A stretch of DNA of 64,000 nucleotides from JAAXPZ01 sp965215705. GTDB lineage: Bacteria > Campylobacterota > Campylobacteria > Campylobacterales > Sulfurovaceae. Both the position numbers and the translations under genes were made by a program. Numbering within the stretch: the first letter of the stretch is position 1; each line of letters starts with the position of its first letter. Location: positions 372,001 to 436,000 of the forward strand of contig CBDCEE010000008.1 of NCBI GenBank assembly GCA_965215705.1. Direction: 5' to 3'. The notes beneath the pieces were generated by a model. That model made no database searches and was not told the origin of the DNA. It worked only from the letters and a program-made list of their open reading frames with translations. This document shows, piece after piece, positions 40,163-49,364 of the stretch.

Positions 40163-42682
40163 ATGGCATTTGACTTTGCATCTGGTTTAACGAGCATAGA
40201 GGAAGAAATTATTATTGACCCTGAAGAGATCTTTAGAAGACAAGCAAGTGGGAAAAATCTTTGGCTGGGGCAAGGTGATATACTAAGAGATTGGCATCAA
40301 AATAGGGATAAAAATGATGTATTGGTTGCAATGGATACAGGTATGGGAAAAACTATAGTAGGTTTATTGATAGCCTATTCTTTAATGAATGAAAAAAAGA
40401 AAAAAGTTATTTATCTCTGTGCCTCAAAACAATTAGTCAAGCAAACAGTTGATGAGGCTAATGATTTAGGGATTCAAACAGCATCATATTTATCAAGAAC
40501 TTATACAAATGAAATTAAGTTTCATGAGTGCAAAGTACCATTAATCACAACTTATCAAGCTCTATTCAATGGTAAATCAATATTTCGTTATGAAGATATA
40601 GGAGGGATAGTATTTGATGATTCCCATGTATCTGGTAGTGTTTTAAAAGATAGCTTTACTCTTTCTATTCCCAAAGAGAATGCTTTATATATGAATGTAG
40701 CTAATCTATTTAAAAGTTATTTTGAGACTCAAAAGCAAGATGTTAGATATAAACAAATACTTGAAAATAATACAGATGAAGTTTTTATTTTGCCTCCATT
40801 TGAAGTTAAAAATCACCTAGCAGTAATTAAACAATTATTACTTGATGCTAATGTAGATACAGATATAAATTTTTTATTTGCTTGGGAATATTTAAAAGAT
40901 AATCTTGATATGTGTCTATTCTTAATAAATGCAAAGCGTATAGAGATTGTACCTCCTGTTCTCCCTTCAAAAACTTTGCCTTATTTTCAAGATAATGTTT
41001 CAAGAGTATATTTGTCTGCTACACATGTTGGTATGGATTATTTCCCAAGATATTATGGGAATAAAATAAAACATTTTATTTCATTCCCTTCTGGCAAAAG
41101 TAAATCAAAAAAGTTTATTATATCTCCCTATAAAACAAATATAGGGATAGAAGATATTAATGAGTTACGAGAGTTAGTTTATAGCTCTTTATCTCGATAT
41201 CGCGCTTTAATAATTACACCGTCCTTTCAAAAAGGGCATAAGTGGAAAATTTTAGATCCAGAAAATATTATAGAGGCAACATCAGTAAATATTATTGACA
41301 GTATTAGAGAGTTTAAAGAATCTACTAGTAAAAAACTACTTTTAGCAAATCGATATGATGGTATTGATTTTCCTGGAGAAAGTTGTAGAGTATTAGTATT
41401 TGATGGTTTGCCAAGTGAAGGGGAATTGTTAAATAGCTATTTCTCAACTCAATTAAAAGCCAATAATTATATACGAAGTGAGATGAATGCAAAAATTTTA
41501 CAGGGGATAGGTAGAATATTTAGAGGAACAGATGATTATGGTATTGTTATCCTCTTGGGGAAGAGTGAAGTTAAATGGATTAGCACCCCTAAAAATAAAA
41601 TAGATTTTCCACACTTAATGCAAGTTCAATTAGCAGTAGGCAATAAATTAAATGAGATGGTAAGGAAGGACAACTTTTCTGATTTAATCAGTCAAATTTT
41701 AACAAAAAATACAAGCTTAATGGGAGCATATGACCGTTTTATTGATGAGGAAACTAAGAAAATAGAGATGGGAGAAGATGGTTTGGAGGACGAAAAGAAA
41801 CTAATGGAAAAAGTTTCTTTAATTGAATCTCATATATATAGTAGTTTGTGGTCTCGTAATTATAATGATATAGATCAATTATGTGAGGACTTAGTTATCC
41901 ATTCTAAAGACTTAGATAGTACAACAAATGCTTGGCATTACTTTATTGCTGCAATGGTTTTATCTATTACTGGAGATATAGAAAAAAGTCATTATTTCTA
42001 TTCTAAAGCGTACAGTTTAAAAAATGTATTACCCAAACTTCAATTAGATACCCAAAGAGAATTTGTTATATCAGAAACACCTTTAATAAATTCCATTATA
42101 GATAATATAGAAAATTTTGATAGAGAGAGTAGAATAAAGGATTTAAGGGAAAGCCTTGAATATATAAATGAAGAAAAGTATTTTGATCAAGATAGGAAGC
42201 ATGAGATAGGAATTGAATTTTTGGGAAAATATCTTGGTTTTGAAACAGAAAGACCTGATAATGAATATAAAACAGGCCCCGATGTCTTGTGGATATTGCC
42301 AAATAATCAATATGTTATTTTAGAGTTAAAAACAAATAAAACAACAGGAACATATTCTAAGAAAGAGATAGCCCAATCTTTAGATCATGTTGAATGGGTT
42401 AAGCAAAACAAAGGTGTAAAAAATGATAGTGATTTATGTAAAATAATAATTGGACCCCATAATCAAGTAAATAATGATGCAAATCCTTCTCATGATATAT
42501 GGGTTGTTGCATTAGAAAATTTTTATCAATATGCAAATCGACTCATTCAAGGATCAGAGTCATGTTATAGTTCTACATTTGTAACAACAGAACAAATTGA
42601 AGAGTTTGTTTTTGAGCAAGGGTTGGATTGGGATAGTGCCTTTGGGCGTATGAATAAAGTTTTAGCAGTTGGCTTGAAGTAA
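40163..42682 (+). CDS. SF2 helicase with C-terminal PD-(D/E)XK nuclease-like domain
   Basis: 839 residues, markedly more AT-rich than the flanks. Helicase motifs: Walker A MDTGMGKT (57-64), motif II FDDSH (151-155, a DDSH variant of DEAH), motif III LSATH (284-288), motif VI QGIGRIFRG (447-455). Residues about 500-650 are helical, with a TPR-like stretch. The C-terminus has GPDVLWILPNNQYVILELKTNK in parts, giving D707-x13-E721-x-K723, a PD-(D/E)XK nuclease signature. This architecture is typical of DNA-processing defence proteins, but I cannot match it to a named system. Start ATG 40163 has AAAAAGGAAA upstream. Confidence 0.8.
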   Translation: MAFDFASGLTSIEEEIIIDPEEIFRRQASGKNLWLGQGDILRDWHQNRDKNDVLVAMDTGMGKTIVGLLIAYSLMNEKKKKVIYLCASKQLVKQTVDEANDLGIQTASYLSRTYTNEIKFHECKVPLITTYQALFNGKSIFRYEDIGGIVFDDSHVSGSVLKDSFTLSIPKENALYMNVANLFKSYFETQKQDVRYKQILENNTDEVFILPPFEVKNHLAVIKQLLLDANVDTDINFLFAWEYLKDNLDMCLFLINAKRIEIVPPVLPSKTLPYFQDNVSRVYLSATHVGMDYFPRYYGNKIKHFISFPSGKSKSKKFIISPYKTNIGIEDINELRELVYSSLSRYRALIITPSFQKGHKWKILDPENIIEATSVNIIDSIREFKESTSKKLLLANRYDGIDFPGESCRVLVFDGLPSEGELLNSYFSTQLKANNYIRSEMNAKILQGIGRIFRGTDDYGIVILLGKSEVKWISTPKNKIDFPHLMQVQLAVGNKLNEMVRKDNFSDLISQILTKNTSLMGAYDRFIDEETKKIEMGEDGLEDEKKLMEKVSLIESHIYSSLWSRNYNDIDQLCEDLVIHSKDLDSTTNAWHYFIAAMVLSITGDIEKSHYFYSKAYSLKNVLPKLQLDTQREFVISETPLINSIIDNIENFDRESRIKDLRESLEYINEEKYFDQDRKHEIGIEFLGKYLGFETERPDNEYKTGPDVLWILPNNQYVILELKTNKTTGTYSKKEIAQSLDHVEWVKQNKGVKNDSDLCKIIIGPHNQVNNDANPSHDIWVVALENFYQYANRLIQGSESCYSSTFVTTEQIEEFVFEQGLDWDSAFGRMNKVLAVGLK

Positions 42683-42687
42683 TTTAA

Positions 42688-42795
42688 ATGAGGCATCTAA
42701 CTATTTCTTTAAACTTAGAAAATGAAAGAACTCTAATCACTAAAAATGGAAGAGCCTATAATAACCTTAAACAAGCAGAGGAAAATAAAGTATGA
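42688..42795 (+). CDS. Possible small protein after the helicase gene
   Basis: 35 codons starting MRHLTISLNL and ending QAEENKV. It begins six bases after the helicase stop, shares its AT-rich codon use, and its stop overlaps the next start (ATGA). There is no convincing ribosome-binding site. It could be a real coupled micropeptide or the truncated remnant of a gene at the edge of the transferred segment. Confidence 0.3.
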   Translation: MRHLTISLNLENERTLITKNGRAYNNLKQAEENKV

Positions 42796-43448
42796 TCTCC
42801 ATCCTAGGCTGCGGCTGGACAGGCAAAGCCCTACAAGTCCATCTGGAAGCACAGGGACACACTGTGCAGTGTCTCTCCAGAGATATAAAAGAGAATAAAG
42901 TGCAGGGCGGGTATGAGTGTGATGTGTTGGTGATCGCTATTCCTCCCAGAGGGGAGTATCTGGCGGTACTGGAGGAGACGCTGGGATTGCTAGAGATAGG
43001 GATGCAGGTGGTGCTGCTGAGCTCTGTCTCTTACTATGATGGCAAGGCGTTGGTGGTTGAGGGGGAGGATCTGGTGTGTAGGCTCTGGTCGGATGTGGTG
43101 GTACTGCGGTTGGGTGGTCTGATGGGGGTGGATCGGATCGCTGGGAAGTATACTGCGGGGAAGACGCTGCCTCATGACAGTATGAGCAACTATGTGCATC
43201 GTGAGGATGTGGTCGGGGTGATCGCTGCGGTGATCGTGCAGGAGGTTAGGGCTGCGGTGCTGGATGTGGTGGCTCCTGTGCAGCATCCCAAGAGTGAGAT
43301 CTTTGCTGCCAATGCTGAGCGATTTGGGTTTTGGCAGACGGTGTTTGACTCTTTGGAATGTAGAGGGAAAGTGATCTCAAGCAAGAGACTGGAAGAGCGG
43401 CTGGGCTATACGTTTCGATATCCTGATGTGAATGATTTTTGGGGATAG
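42792..43448 (+). CDS. NAD(P)-binding Rossmann protein, epimerase-like (YeeZ type)
   Basis: 218 residues of extended-SDR type. The N-terminal ISILGCGWTGKAL (residues 2-14) is a G-x-G-x-x-G dinucleotide motif. VLLSSVSYYDGK (about 75-86) holds the YxxxK-like catalytic region in weak form, and MSNYVHREDVVGVI resembles the C-terminal epimerase segment. Shorter than UDP-sugar epimerases and similar to YeeZ-type proteins of unknown substrate. Base composition returns to the core type here. Confidence 0.75.
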   Translation: MISILGCGWTGKALQVHLEAQGHTVQCLSRDIKENKVQGGYECDVLVIAIPPRGEYLAVLEETLGLLEIGMQVVLLSSVSYYDGKALVVEGEDLVCRLWSDVVVLRLGGLMGVDRIAGKYTAGKTLPHDSMSNYVHREDVVGVIAAVIVQEVRAAVLDVVAPVQHPKSEIFAANAERFGFWQTVFDSLECRGKVISSKRLEERLGYTFRYPDVNDFWG

Positions 43449-43509
43449 CCCGTTCTTTACGCAGTTTTGGATAAAATGCGGACAATAAATTTGGGGATAG
43501 AGATAAACA

Positions 43510-44142
43510 ATGGTAAAAAAGTTCCACCTAGAGAGAATGGTTGAGGAGATCAACAAAGCATTTCCACTGGAGACATATGTCAAAGAAGCATTTTTGGGTG
43601 TGGATAGAGAGCAGTTTGTCACCAGTGGGTTTAAGCATCTGGCGTATAAGCTCGATGCCCTTCCTATGCAGGCAGAGCAGTGGATATCCTCCCCTCTCAC
43701 CGTAGCCAAGATGACACAGCACCTCGAGCTCAAAGGCGTAGACAGTGTGCTGGAGATCGGATGTGGCAGTGGGTATCAGGCAGCGATCCTCTCTCGTATC
43801 GTGCGAAGGGTCTTTACGATCGAACGCATCGAACCCCTGTTGAGAGAAGCAAAAGAGCGTTTCAGGGTCTTGGATCTGAACAATATCTTCACCCGTTATG
43901 ATGATGGACAGAGAGGCTGGAAAGAGTATGCCCCCTATGAGCGGATCATTTTCTCCGCCACCGCAGATAAAGTACCTGAGATACTCTTTGAGCAGCTGGC
44001 AGAGGGTGGGATACTGATCGCACCTATCAACCAGGATGGACTACAGATCATCACCCGCTACTACAAACGCCACGGCAGGATCACCTCTGAGACGATCGAA
44101 CCCTGCCTTTTCGTACCGGTACTGGACGGTACCAAGAAGTAA
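43510..44142 (+). CDS. pcm: Protein-L-isoaspartate O-methyltransferase
   Basis: Repairs isoaspartyl residues in aged proteins by SAM-dependent methylation. 210 residues: FLGVDREQFV (about 30-39), ISSPLTVAKMTQHLEL (the S-x-P-x-T/M-x-A active region, about 59-74), SAM motif I VLEIGCGSGYQAAIL (about 81-95) and IIFSATADKVPEIL (about 148-161). Length matches PcmA (about 208). The promoter TAAAAT lies just upstream. Confidence 0.93.
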   Translation: MVKKFHLERMVEEINKAFPLETYVKEAFLGVDREQFVTSGFKHLAYKLDALPMQAEQWISSPLTVAKMTQHLELKGVDSVLEIGCGSGYQAAILSRIVRRVFTIERIEPLLREAKERFRVLDLNNIFTRYDDGQRGWKEYAPYERIIFSATADKVPEILFEQLAEGGILIAPINQDGLQIITRYYKRHGRITSETIEPCLFVPVLDGTKK

Positions 44143-44206
44143 TTAAGTTTTATCAACATTATGCTATGATTGACACACTTGTAAACCAACTATAGGGAAA
44201 TAGCGT

Positions 44207-44857
44207 ATGGGAAATCTAATCAAACCGGCTGACTATGCAGCCAAAATGGGCATCTCCAGACAAGCCGTCTATGCCAAGATCAAAAAAGGCATCCTCACCT
44301 CTCGCAATATCGGAGGGAAGATATTTATCGTACTTGACAACAAAGCTGCAAAAAGTGACAACACAACAGCAGCTTCCAGTACCTCAGGCAGCAGAGCGAA
44401 GCAGAATCGCTCTGTACATGGTGGGGAGAACCAAGAGAAACTCCTCGCAGCCAAAGATGAGACCATCTCTATCCTCAGAGAGACCATCACGGATCTCAAA
44501 GATACCAACAAGATGATCACCTCGACACTCAGAGGAGAAGTAGACCTCCTCAAAGAAGCATTTAGTGAGATGAAGACGCTCTACAGCCTCCAACTGGAGC
44601 ACAAGAAGCAGACGCAAGAGGATACACACGCTATAGAGGTTGACAGTGTTGACAACGTAGCAGAAGAGCAGGAGGAGTGGATGGAGCTCAGTGACTTCTA
44701 TGCACTGCACAATATCACCAAAGCAAAAAAGCAGAAGAGGATCAAAAAACAGCTCAAGAAACGACTCAAAAAGGGTGACCCTCGTGTGGACAGATTCAAT
44801 GGGGAGATGCTCTTTCTCGCTACGGCGGATTTTGAAGATATCTTGACAAAGGCATAA
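44207..44857 (+). CDS. Coiled-coil DNA-binding-like protein (DUF3972-like)
   Basis: 216 residues. The N-terminal IKPADYAAKMGISRQAVYAKIKKGILTSRNIGG (in parts, about 5-37) is a MerR/excisionase-like helix-turn-helix. It is followed by a Ser/Thr-rich linker, a predicted coiled coil (KDETISILRETITDLKD, KMITSTLRGEVDLLKEAF) and a very basic KKQKRIKKQLKKRLKKGD tail before a short domain. This layout resembles DUF3972-type proteins of Campylobacterota. Function unknown. The antiporter gene follows after four bases, so the pair is an operon. Confidence 0.6.
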   Translation: MGNLIKPADYAAKMGISRQAVYAKIKKGILTSRNIGGKIFIVLDNKAAKSDNTTAASSTSGSRAKQNRSVHGGENQEKLLAAKDETISILRETITDLKDTNKMITSTLRGEVDLLKEAFSEMKTLYSLQLEHKKQTQEDTHAIEVDSVDNVAEEQEEWMELSDFYALHNITKAKKQKRIKKQLKKRLKKGDPRVDRFNGEMLFLATADFEDILTKA

Positions 44858-44861
44858 GGAT

Positions 44862-45941
44862 TTGAAAGAGTTTTTCAAAGAGTACCCACTGTTTTTGTCG
44901 ATCATTGCACTACTCGTATTTGGTACCTATGAACATACCTTGGCAGAGACACTGACAGGCAATCTTGTAGGATTTCTAGTGATCTTTGGTGTGATCATCT
45001 ATAGCTCCATGAGTGTGGCACATCACGCAGAGCTGCTGGCAGAGAAGTTTGGAGAGCCTTACGGCACGATGATCCTGACCATGAGTGCGGTGATCGTAGA
45101 GATCGTGATCATCTCTATCATGATGCTGCATGAAGAGAACCCTACACTCGCGCGTGATACGATCTACTCAGCGATCATGCTGGATATCAACGGACTGCTT
45201 GGGTTTGCTGCGATCGTAGGAGGCCTCAAGTACGGTGAACAGCCTTACAATGTCGACTCCTCCAACAGCTACCTCTCGATGTTGATGGTAGCACTGGGGG
45301 TGGCGATGGTGATCCCGGACTTTATTGAGCCGGCGTTTTATGATGCCTTTATGCTCTTTAATGTGGTGATCTTTATCCTGCTCTATCTGGTATTTACCCG
45401 TGTACAGCTCAAAGACCATCGCTACTTTTTCCAATATAAAAATGAAGGAGTCCCCGAGGAGCTGCATACTCATGCACACGAAGGAGAAGAGATCAACGCC
45501 CTGTATCATACGCTGCTTTTGGTTGTCTCAATCGTGATGATAGGGTTGCTCTCTGAGATACTAGCGGTGTTTATGAGTAACGATATCGAGTACTTTGGAC
45601 TCCCCCTGGCACTGAGCGCGGTAGGGGTAGCCGTGATCTCTGCATCACCGGAGCTGATCACTGCAGTCAGGGCAGCACTGGCTAACCGTATGCAGACCGT
45701 GATCAACATCGCGCTGGGTGCATCGCTGGCTACAGTGCTGCTGACCATTCCTGCAGTGATCGTGATCGGTAGGGCGACCGGGCTTGAAGTGACACTGGGG
45801 TTGACACCGATACAGGGCGTGATGCTGGGATTGACGTTGCTGGTCAGTATGATCAACTTCAGTGACGGAGAGACCAATATGCTGGAGGGGTTCCTGCATG
45901 TGATCCTCTTTAGCCTCTTTGCATTTCTCTTGTTTGTATAG
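44862..45941 (+). CDS. chaA: CaCA-family Ca2+(Na+,K+)/H+ antiporter (ChaA-like)
   Basis: 359-residue membrane antiporter with about ten helices in two inverted halves. Repeat motifs are present: AHHAELLAEKFGEPYGTMILTMSAVIVEIVII in parts (alpha-1) and ISASPELITAVRAALANRMQTVINIALGASLATVLLTIPA in parts (alpha-2), with the ion-binding Glu of each. Between the halves is a cytoplasmic His/Glu-rich loop (HTHAHEGEEIN). Exports Ca2+ or Na+ in exchange for protons. The start is a TTG with AAGG upstream. Confidence 0.88.
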   Translation: MKEFFKEYPLFLSIIALLVFGTYEHTLAETLTGNLVGFLVIFGVIIYSSMSVAHHAELLAEKFGEPYGTMILTMSAVIVEIVIISIMMLHEENPTLARDTIYSAIMLDINGLLGFAAIVGGLKYGEQPYNVDSSNSYLSMLMVALGVAMVIPDFIEPAFYDAFMLFNVVIFILLYLVFTRVQLKDHRYFFQYKNEGVPEELHTHAHEGEEINALYHTLLLVVSIVMIGLLSEILAVFMSNDIEYFGLPLALSAVGVAVISASPELITAVRAALANRMQTVINIALGASLATVLLTIPAVIVIGRATGLEVTLGLTPIQGVMLGLTLLVSMINFSDGETNMLEGFLHVILFSLFAFLLFV

Positions 45942-46032
45942 GCGATAATAGCCATTTTATGGTAGCAAAAAGGTATACAAGCTATGTGTTGACCATTTTT
46001 CGATATACTTTTTCCAAAAAAAGACGGGAAAC

Positions 46033-47934
46033 ATGAAACGATTTGTAACAGCATTTTTGGTGATATGTGGGGTATTGCTTGTTGTGCCGGTAACGGCACA
46101 AGAGCATAAGTGGGCATCAGGGACATCGGGTATTGATTTTATCGATGATGCTTCAATCGTACTGGAGAAAGCGGTCAAAAAGAGCGACAGTACATTTTCT
46201 AAAAAGCTCTATACGGACCTGTTTTATACCCCTGTCTGGGTAGACGAGAAGGGCTTGACACACTTTGGTAATGAGCTGCTGGAAGTGATAGGCAAGGATA
46301 AAACCCTACTCCCCTCTATGCAGAGTAGTAAACGCTATACACAGGTCATGGAGAAGCTCAAGGTACTGGAAGAGAGCAAAGGGGGAAGCCTCGAAGAGAA
46401 GGTAGCTCTGGAGATGGCGTTGAGCCGTCTTTACAAATCCTATGCTGAGTATCTGATCTATGGAGGTATCAACTGGAGCACCTTCAAGACCAAGCTGTCC
46501 AAGCTCAAAAAAGCATTGGAGGCAGATTTTGGGTGGGTGGTCTATACCCCTAAAAAAACAGCGGCATCTGTGCTCATGGATGCTATCACAGTCGGTAGCT
46601 TTAAAAAAGGGATCAAGAAAGCAGAGCCTACACGCTTCAACTATGCTAAGCTCAAAAAATACCTCTTGAAATATATCAAAATGGAGAAGAACGGCAGCTG
46701 GAAAAAGCTACCAAAATTCACCAAAAAGATCACTGCGGGTAAATCTGACAATGCTATTCCTGCTATCAGACATAACTTGGCTCTAGAGGGTGATTTAGGC
46801 TCCTGTAGAGGAGAGATGGATGCCACTGGCTATGATGACTGTCTGGTGAAGGCAGTAAAGCGTTTTCAGCTTCGTAATGGTCTCAAAGCAGATGGTGTAC
46901 TGGGAAAAGGCACCTATGGACTGATAGACACCTCGGTAGCGAAAAAGATCAAACTGATCCGGATGAATCTGGATAGGATCAAGCGATTCAGACAGGGTGA
47001 GTCTAAGGTAAGAATGGAGCTCAATATCCCCTCTTTCCGACTCAATATCTTTGATCATGAAAAGCTGGTTGATACGATCCGGGTGGTCACAGGCAAGCCC
47101 AATCACCCTACACCGGTCTTTGGTAACAAGGTACAGTATATCGTGGTCAACCCCTGGTGGAAGATCCCTGAGAGTATCGTCAAGAAAGAGATGCTCAGAC
47201 ACCTCATCAAAGATCCCTACTACTATGAGAGACGAGGAAAGATCCTCAAGGCAAGCTGGAGCGAAGATTCTGAGCGGATCGATCCGGGTAGTGTCAACTG
47301 GTCAGACTATCGTGCCAAGAGTGCTCACATCCCTTATCGATTTATGCAGGTACCGAGTAGACGTAATGCACTGGGCAAGATCAAGTTCATCTTCCCAAAT
47401 CAGTTCTCGGTTTATATCCATGATACCCCATCCAAGAAGCTTTTCTTTAGAACAGACAGGGCATTTAGTCATGGCTGTATGCGTATACAGAAGCCAAGAG
47501 AGCTGCTCAAGGCATTTTCCCTCTACAATGACAACATCAATGTCGATGCGATCATGAAGCGGCTTCAGGGTACAGAGAAGAAGATCATCAACCTCAAACA
47601 GAAGGTGCCTGTCGATATCACCTATCTGACCGCTTTTGTAGATCCTTATGGCAATATCAACTTTAGAAAAGATGTCTATAAATACGATAAATATACATTG
47701 AAAGATTATAAGTACACCGTAGACAGCTACAAGAAAAAACAGACAAAAAAGAAAAAAGAGCAAGCCAAAAAAAGCGCAAAGAAGAAGCAAGTAACAAAAA
47801 AAAAGTCTGATGAAAAAAAGCCCCTCTCTAAAGTAAAGAGTAAAATGCAAGATATCCAAAAACAGGATACTAAAAAACAAAAACTGAAAAAAAAGCAGGA
47901 TGGCTATCAGATATCTGAAGTCTATCCAGACTAA
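46033..47934 (+). CDS. L,D-transpeptidase (YcbB/LdtD-like)
   Basis: 633-residue periplasmic enzyme forming 3-3 peptidoglycan cross-links. Signal peptide MKRFVTAFLVICGVLLVVPVTAQ (in parts), a scaffold domain, a peptidoglycan-binding motif AVKRFQLRNGLKADGVLG (about 275-292), then the YkuD catalytic domain with FSHGCMRIQKP, catalytic Cys 482. The C-terminal ~90 residues are a Lys/Gln-rich low-complexity tail (KKKEQAKKSAKKKQ) not usual for E. coli YcbB. Two bases before coaE. Confidence 0.92.
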   Translation: MKRFVTAFLVICGVLLVVPVTAQEHKWASGTSGIDFIDDASIVLEKAVKKSDSTFSKKLYTDLFYTPVWVDEKGLTHFGNELLEVIGKDKTLLPSMQSSKRYTQVMEKLKVLEESKGGSLEEKVALEMALSRLYKSYAEYLIYGGINWSTFKTKLSKLKKALEADFGWVVYTPKKTAASVLMDAITVGSFKKGIKKAEPTRFNYAKLKKYLLKYIKMEKNGSWKKLPKFTKKITAGKSDNAIPAIRHNLALEGDLGSCRGEMDATGYDDCLVKAVKRFQLRNGLKADGVLGKGTYGLIDTSVAKKIKLIRMNLDRIKRFRQGESKVRMELNIPSFRLNIFDHEKLVDTIRVVTGKPNHPTPVFGNKVQYIVVNPWWKIPESIVKKEMLRHLIKDPYYYERRGKILKASWSEDSERIDPGSVNWSDYRAKSAHIPYRFMQVPSRRNALGKIKFIFPNQFSVYIHDTPSKKLFFRTDRAFSHGCMRIQKPRELLKAFSLYNDNINVDAIMKRLQGTEKKIINLKQKVPVDITYLTAFVDPYGNINFRKDVYKYDKYTLKDYKYTVDSYKKKQTKKKKEQAKKSAKKKQVTKKKSDEKKPLSKVKSKMQDIQKQDTKKQKLKKKQDGYQISEVYPD

Positions 47935-47936
47935 AG

Positions 47937-48536
47937 ATGGAGCAGTTTGCATATGCGATCGCCTTGACAGGAGGTATCGCAACGGGAAAGAGTACTGTAT
48001 CAGTATGCTTTGAAACCTATGGATTTAAAATTATTGATGCCGACAAAGTTGCCCATAAGATACTCGATAGTCAAGCAGAATCTGTATCCGAGATGTTTGG
48101 AACACAGTATCTCACAGAAGGAAAAGTAGATCGCCAGGCACTGGGTAGATTGGTCTTTTCAGATGATGCCCATCGCAAGCGATTAGAATCTCTACTGCAC
48201 CCTCGTATTCGCAAAGAGATTGCACAGCAGGCTGCAGAGCTAGAGAGAGAGCAAAAGCCCTACCTGATAGATATCCCACTTTTTTTTGAATCAGGAGAGT
48301 ATGCTATCAAAGAGGTGATCGTGGTCTATGTGCCACGAGAGATACAAATAGCACGCCTCATGCAGAGAAATGGCTACAGTATGCAAGAAGCCAAAATGCG
48401 TCTGGCGTCTCAGATGGATATCGAAGAGAAGAGAAACAAAGCCACTTATGTGATAGACAACAGTGGCGACAGAGATCAACTGGAGCGAGAGTGCCAGAGG
48501 GTAAGCAATTTGATATTGGCAAAAAATAGGCTATAA
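47937..48536 (+). CDS. coaE: Dephospho-CoA kinase
   Basis: Last step of CoA synthesis: phosphorylates dephospho-CoA with ATP. 199 residues; P-loop LTGGIATGKSTVS (about 10-22), DADKVAHKI (CoA-binding, about 36-44), LHPRIRKEI, LIDIPLFFESGEY (about 108-120) and VPREIQIARLMQRNGYSMQEA in parts. Coupled with the Ldt gene and dapF in an envelope/cofactor operon. Confidence 0.95.
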   Translation: MEQFAYAIALTGGIATGKSTVSVCFETYGFKIIDADKVAHKILDSQAESVSEMFGTQYLTEGKVDRQALGRLVFSDDAHRKRLESLLHPRIRKEIAQQAAELEREQKPYLIDIPLFFESGEYAIKEVIVVYVPREIQIARLMQRNGYSMQEAKMRLASQMDIEEKRNKATYVIDNSGDRDQLERECQRVSNLILAKNRL

Positions 48537-48558
48537 TGACAAAAAATAAGGAGGAGCC

Positions 48559-49317
48559 ATGCAGGTAACCAAATACAATGCCAGTGGGAATGATTTCGTC
48601 ATGTACCATGACAGTCAAGCCAGAGACAGAAGCAAGCTTGCCAAGCTCCTCTGCCATAGACAGAAAGGTATCGGTGCAGATGGGTTGGTAGTGTTGATAC
48701 CACACTCTGAATATGATTTTGAGTGGGATTTTTATAACAGTGATGGTAGCTATGCCGCTATGTGTGGCAATGCTACCAGAGCAGTCGCCCACTATGCCGT
48801 GGAGAAGAAGATCTCGCTCAATCACCATGCAGAGTTTCTCACTGGGGCAGGGCTGATCCGTGCGGAGGTCAACGGTACTTATGTGATCACCGATATGCCC
48901 TCTCCCAAGATCATCCAGCAGCAGATCGAAGAGGATGGAGAGGTCTGGTGGTTGATCGATACCGGTGTACCGCATCTGGTAACACAGCGTGAGAATGTGG
49001 AGACTTTCGATCTCGCACAGGCTAGAGCCCTGCGTCAAAAGTATGATGCCAATGTCAATATCTACACCGTGGATGAAGAGGGCATGAGGGTACGTACCTA
49101 TGAGCGTGGGGTAGAGGATGAGACACTGGCATGTGGTACAGGTGTGATGGCCTGCTATGTCCGAGCACTGCAGGAGGGGCTGGTCACCGAGTCTGCCACC
49201 CGTATCCTGGCACACAGTGGTGAGGAGCTCTACATGGAGCTGACCCACGATACCTACCGCTTCGGTGGGCAGGTGACCAAGACCTTTGTAGCGGAGACTG
49301 AGAGTATCCAGCCGTAG
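48559..49317 (+). CDS. dapF: Diaminopimelate epimerase
   Basis: Converts LL-DAP to meso-DAP for lysine and peptidoglycan. 252 residues; both catalytic Cys regions are present: MCGNATRAVA (about 72-81, C73) and ETLACGTGVMA (about 190-200). Opening KYNASGNDFV is typical. Makes sense next to an L,D-transpeptidase, which acts on DAP-containing peptides. Slightly short but complete. Confidence 0.95.
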   Translation: MQVTKYNASGNDFVMYHDSQARDRSKLAKLLCHRQKGIGADGLVVLIPHSEYDFEWDFYNSDGSYAAMCGNATRAVAHYAVEKKISLNHHAEFLTGAGLIRAEVNGTYVITDMPSPKIIQQQIEEDGEVWWLIDTGVPHLVTQRENVETFDLAQARALRQKYDANVNIYTVDEEGMRVRTYERGVEDETLACGTGVMACYVRALQEGLVTESATRILAHSGEELYMELTHDTYRFGGQVTKTFVAETESIQP

Positions 49318-49364
49318 AAATATAGTGGTTCTATAGAATCCCTCTGTTTGGTCTTATGCCTGCG

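Noticed and set aside
45506..46126. 206-codon minus-strand frame over the antiporter and L,D-transpeptidase start
   Set aside because: Antisense to two well-supported genes and their promoter; no motif.
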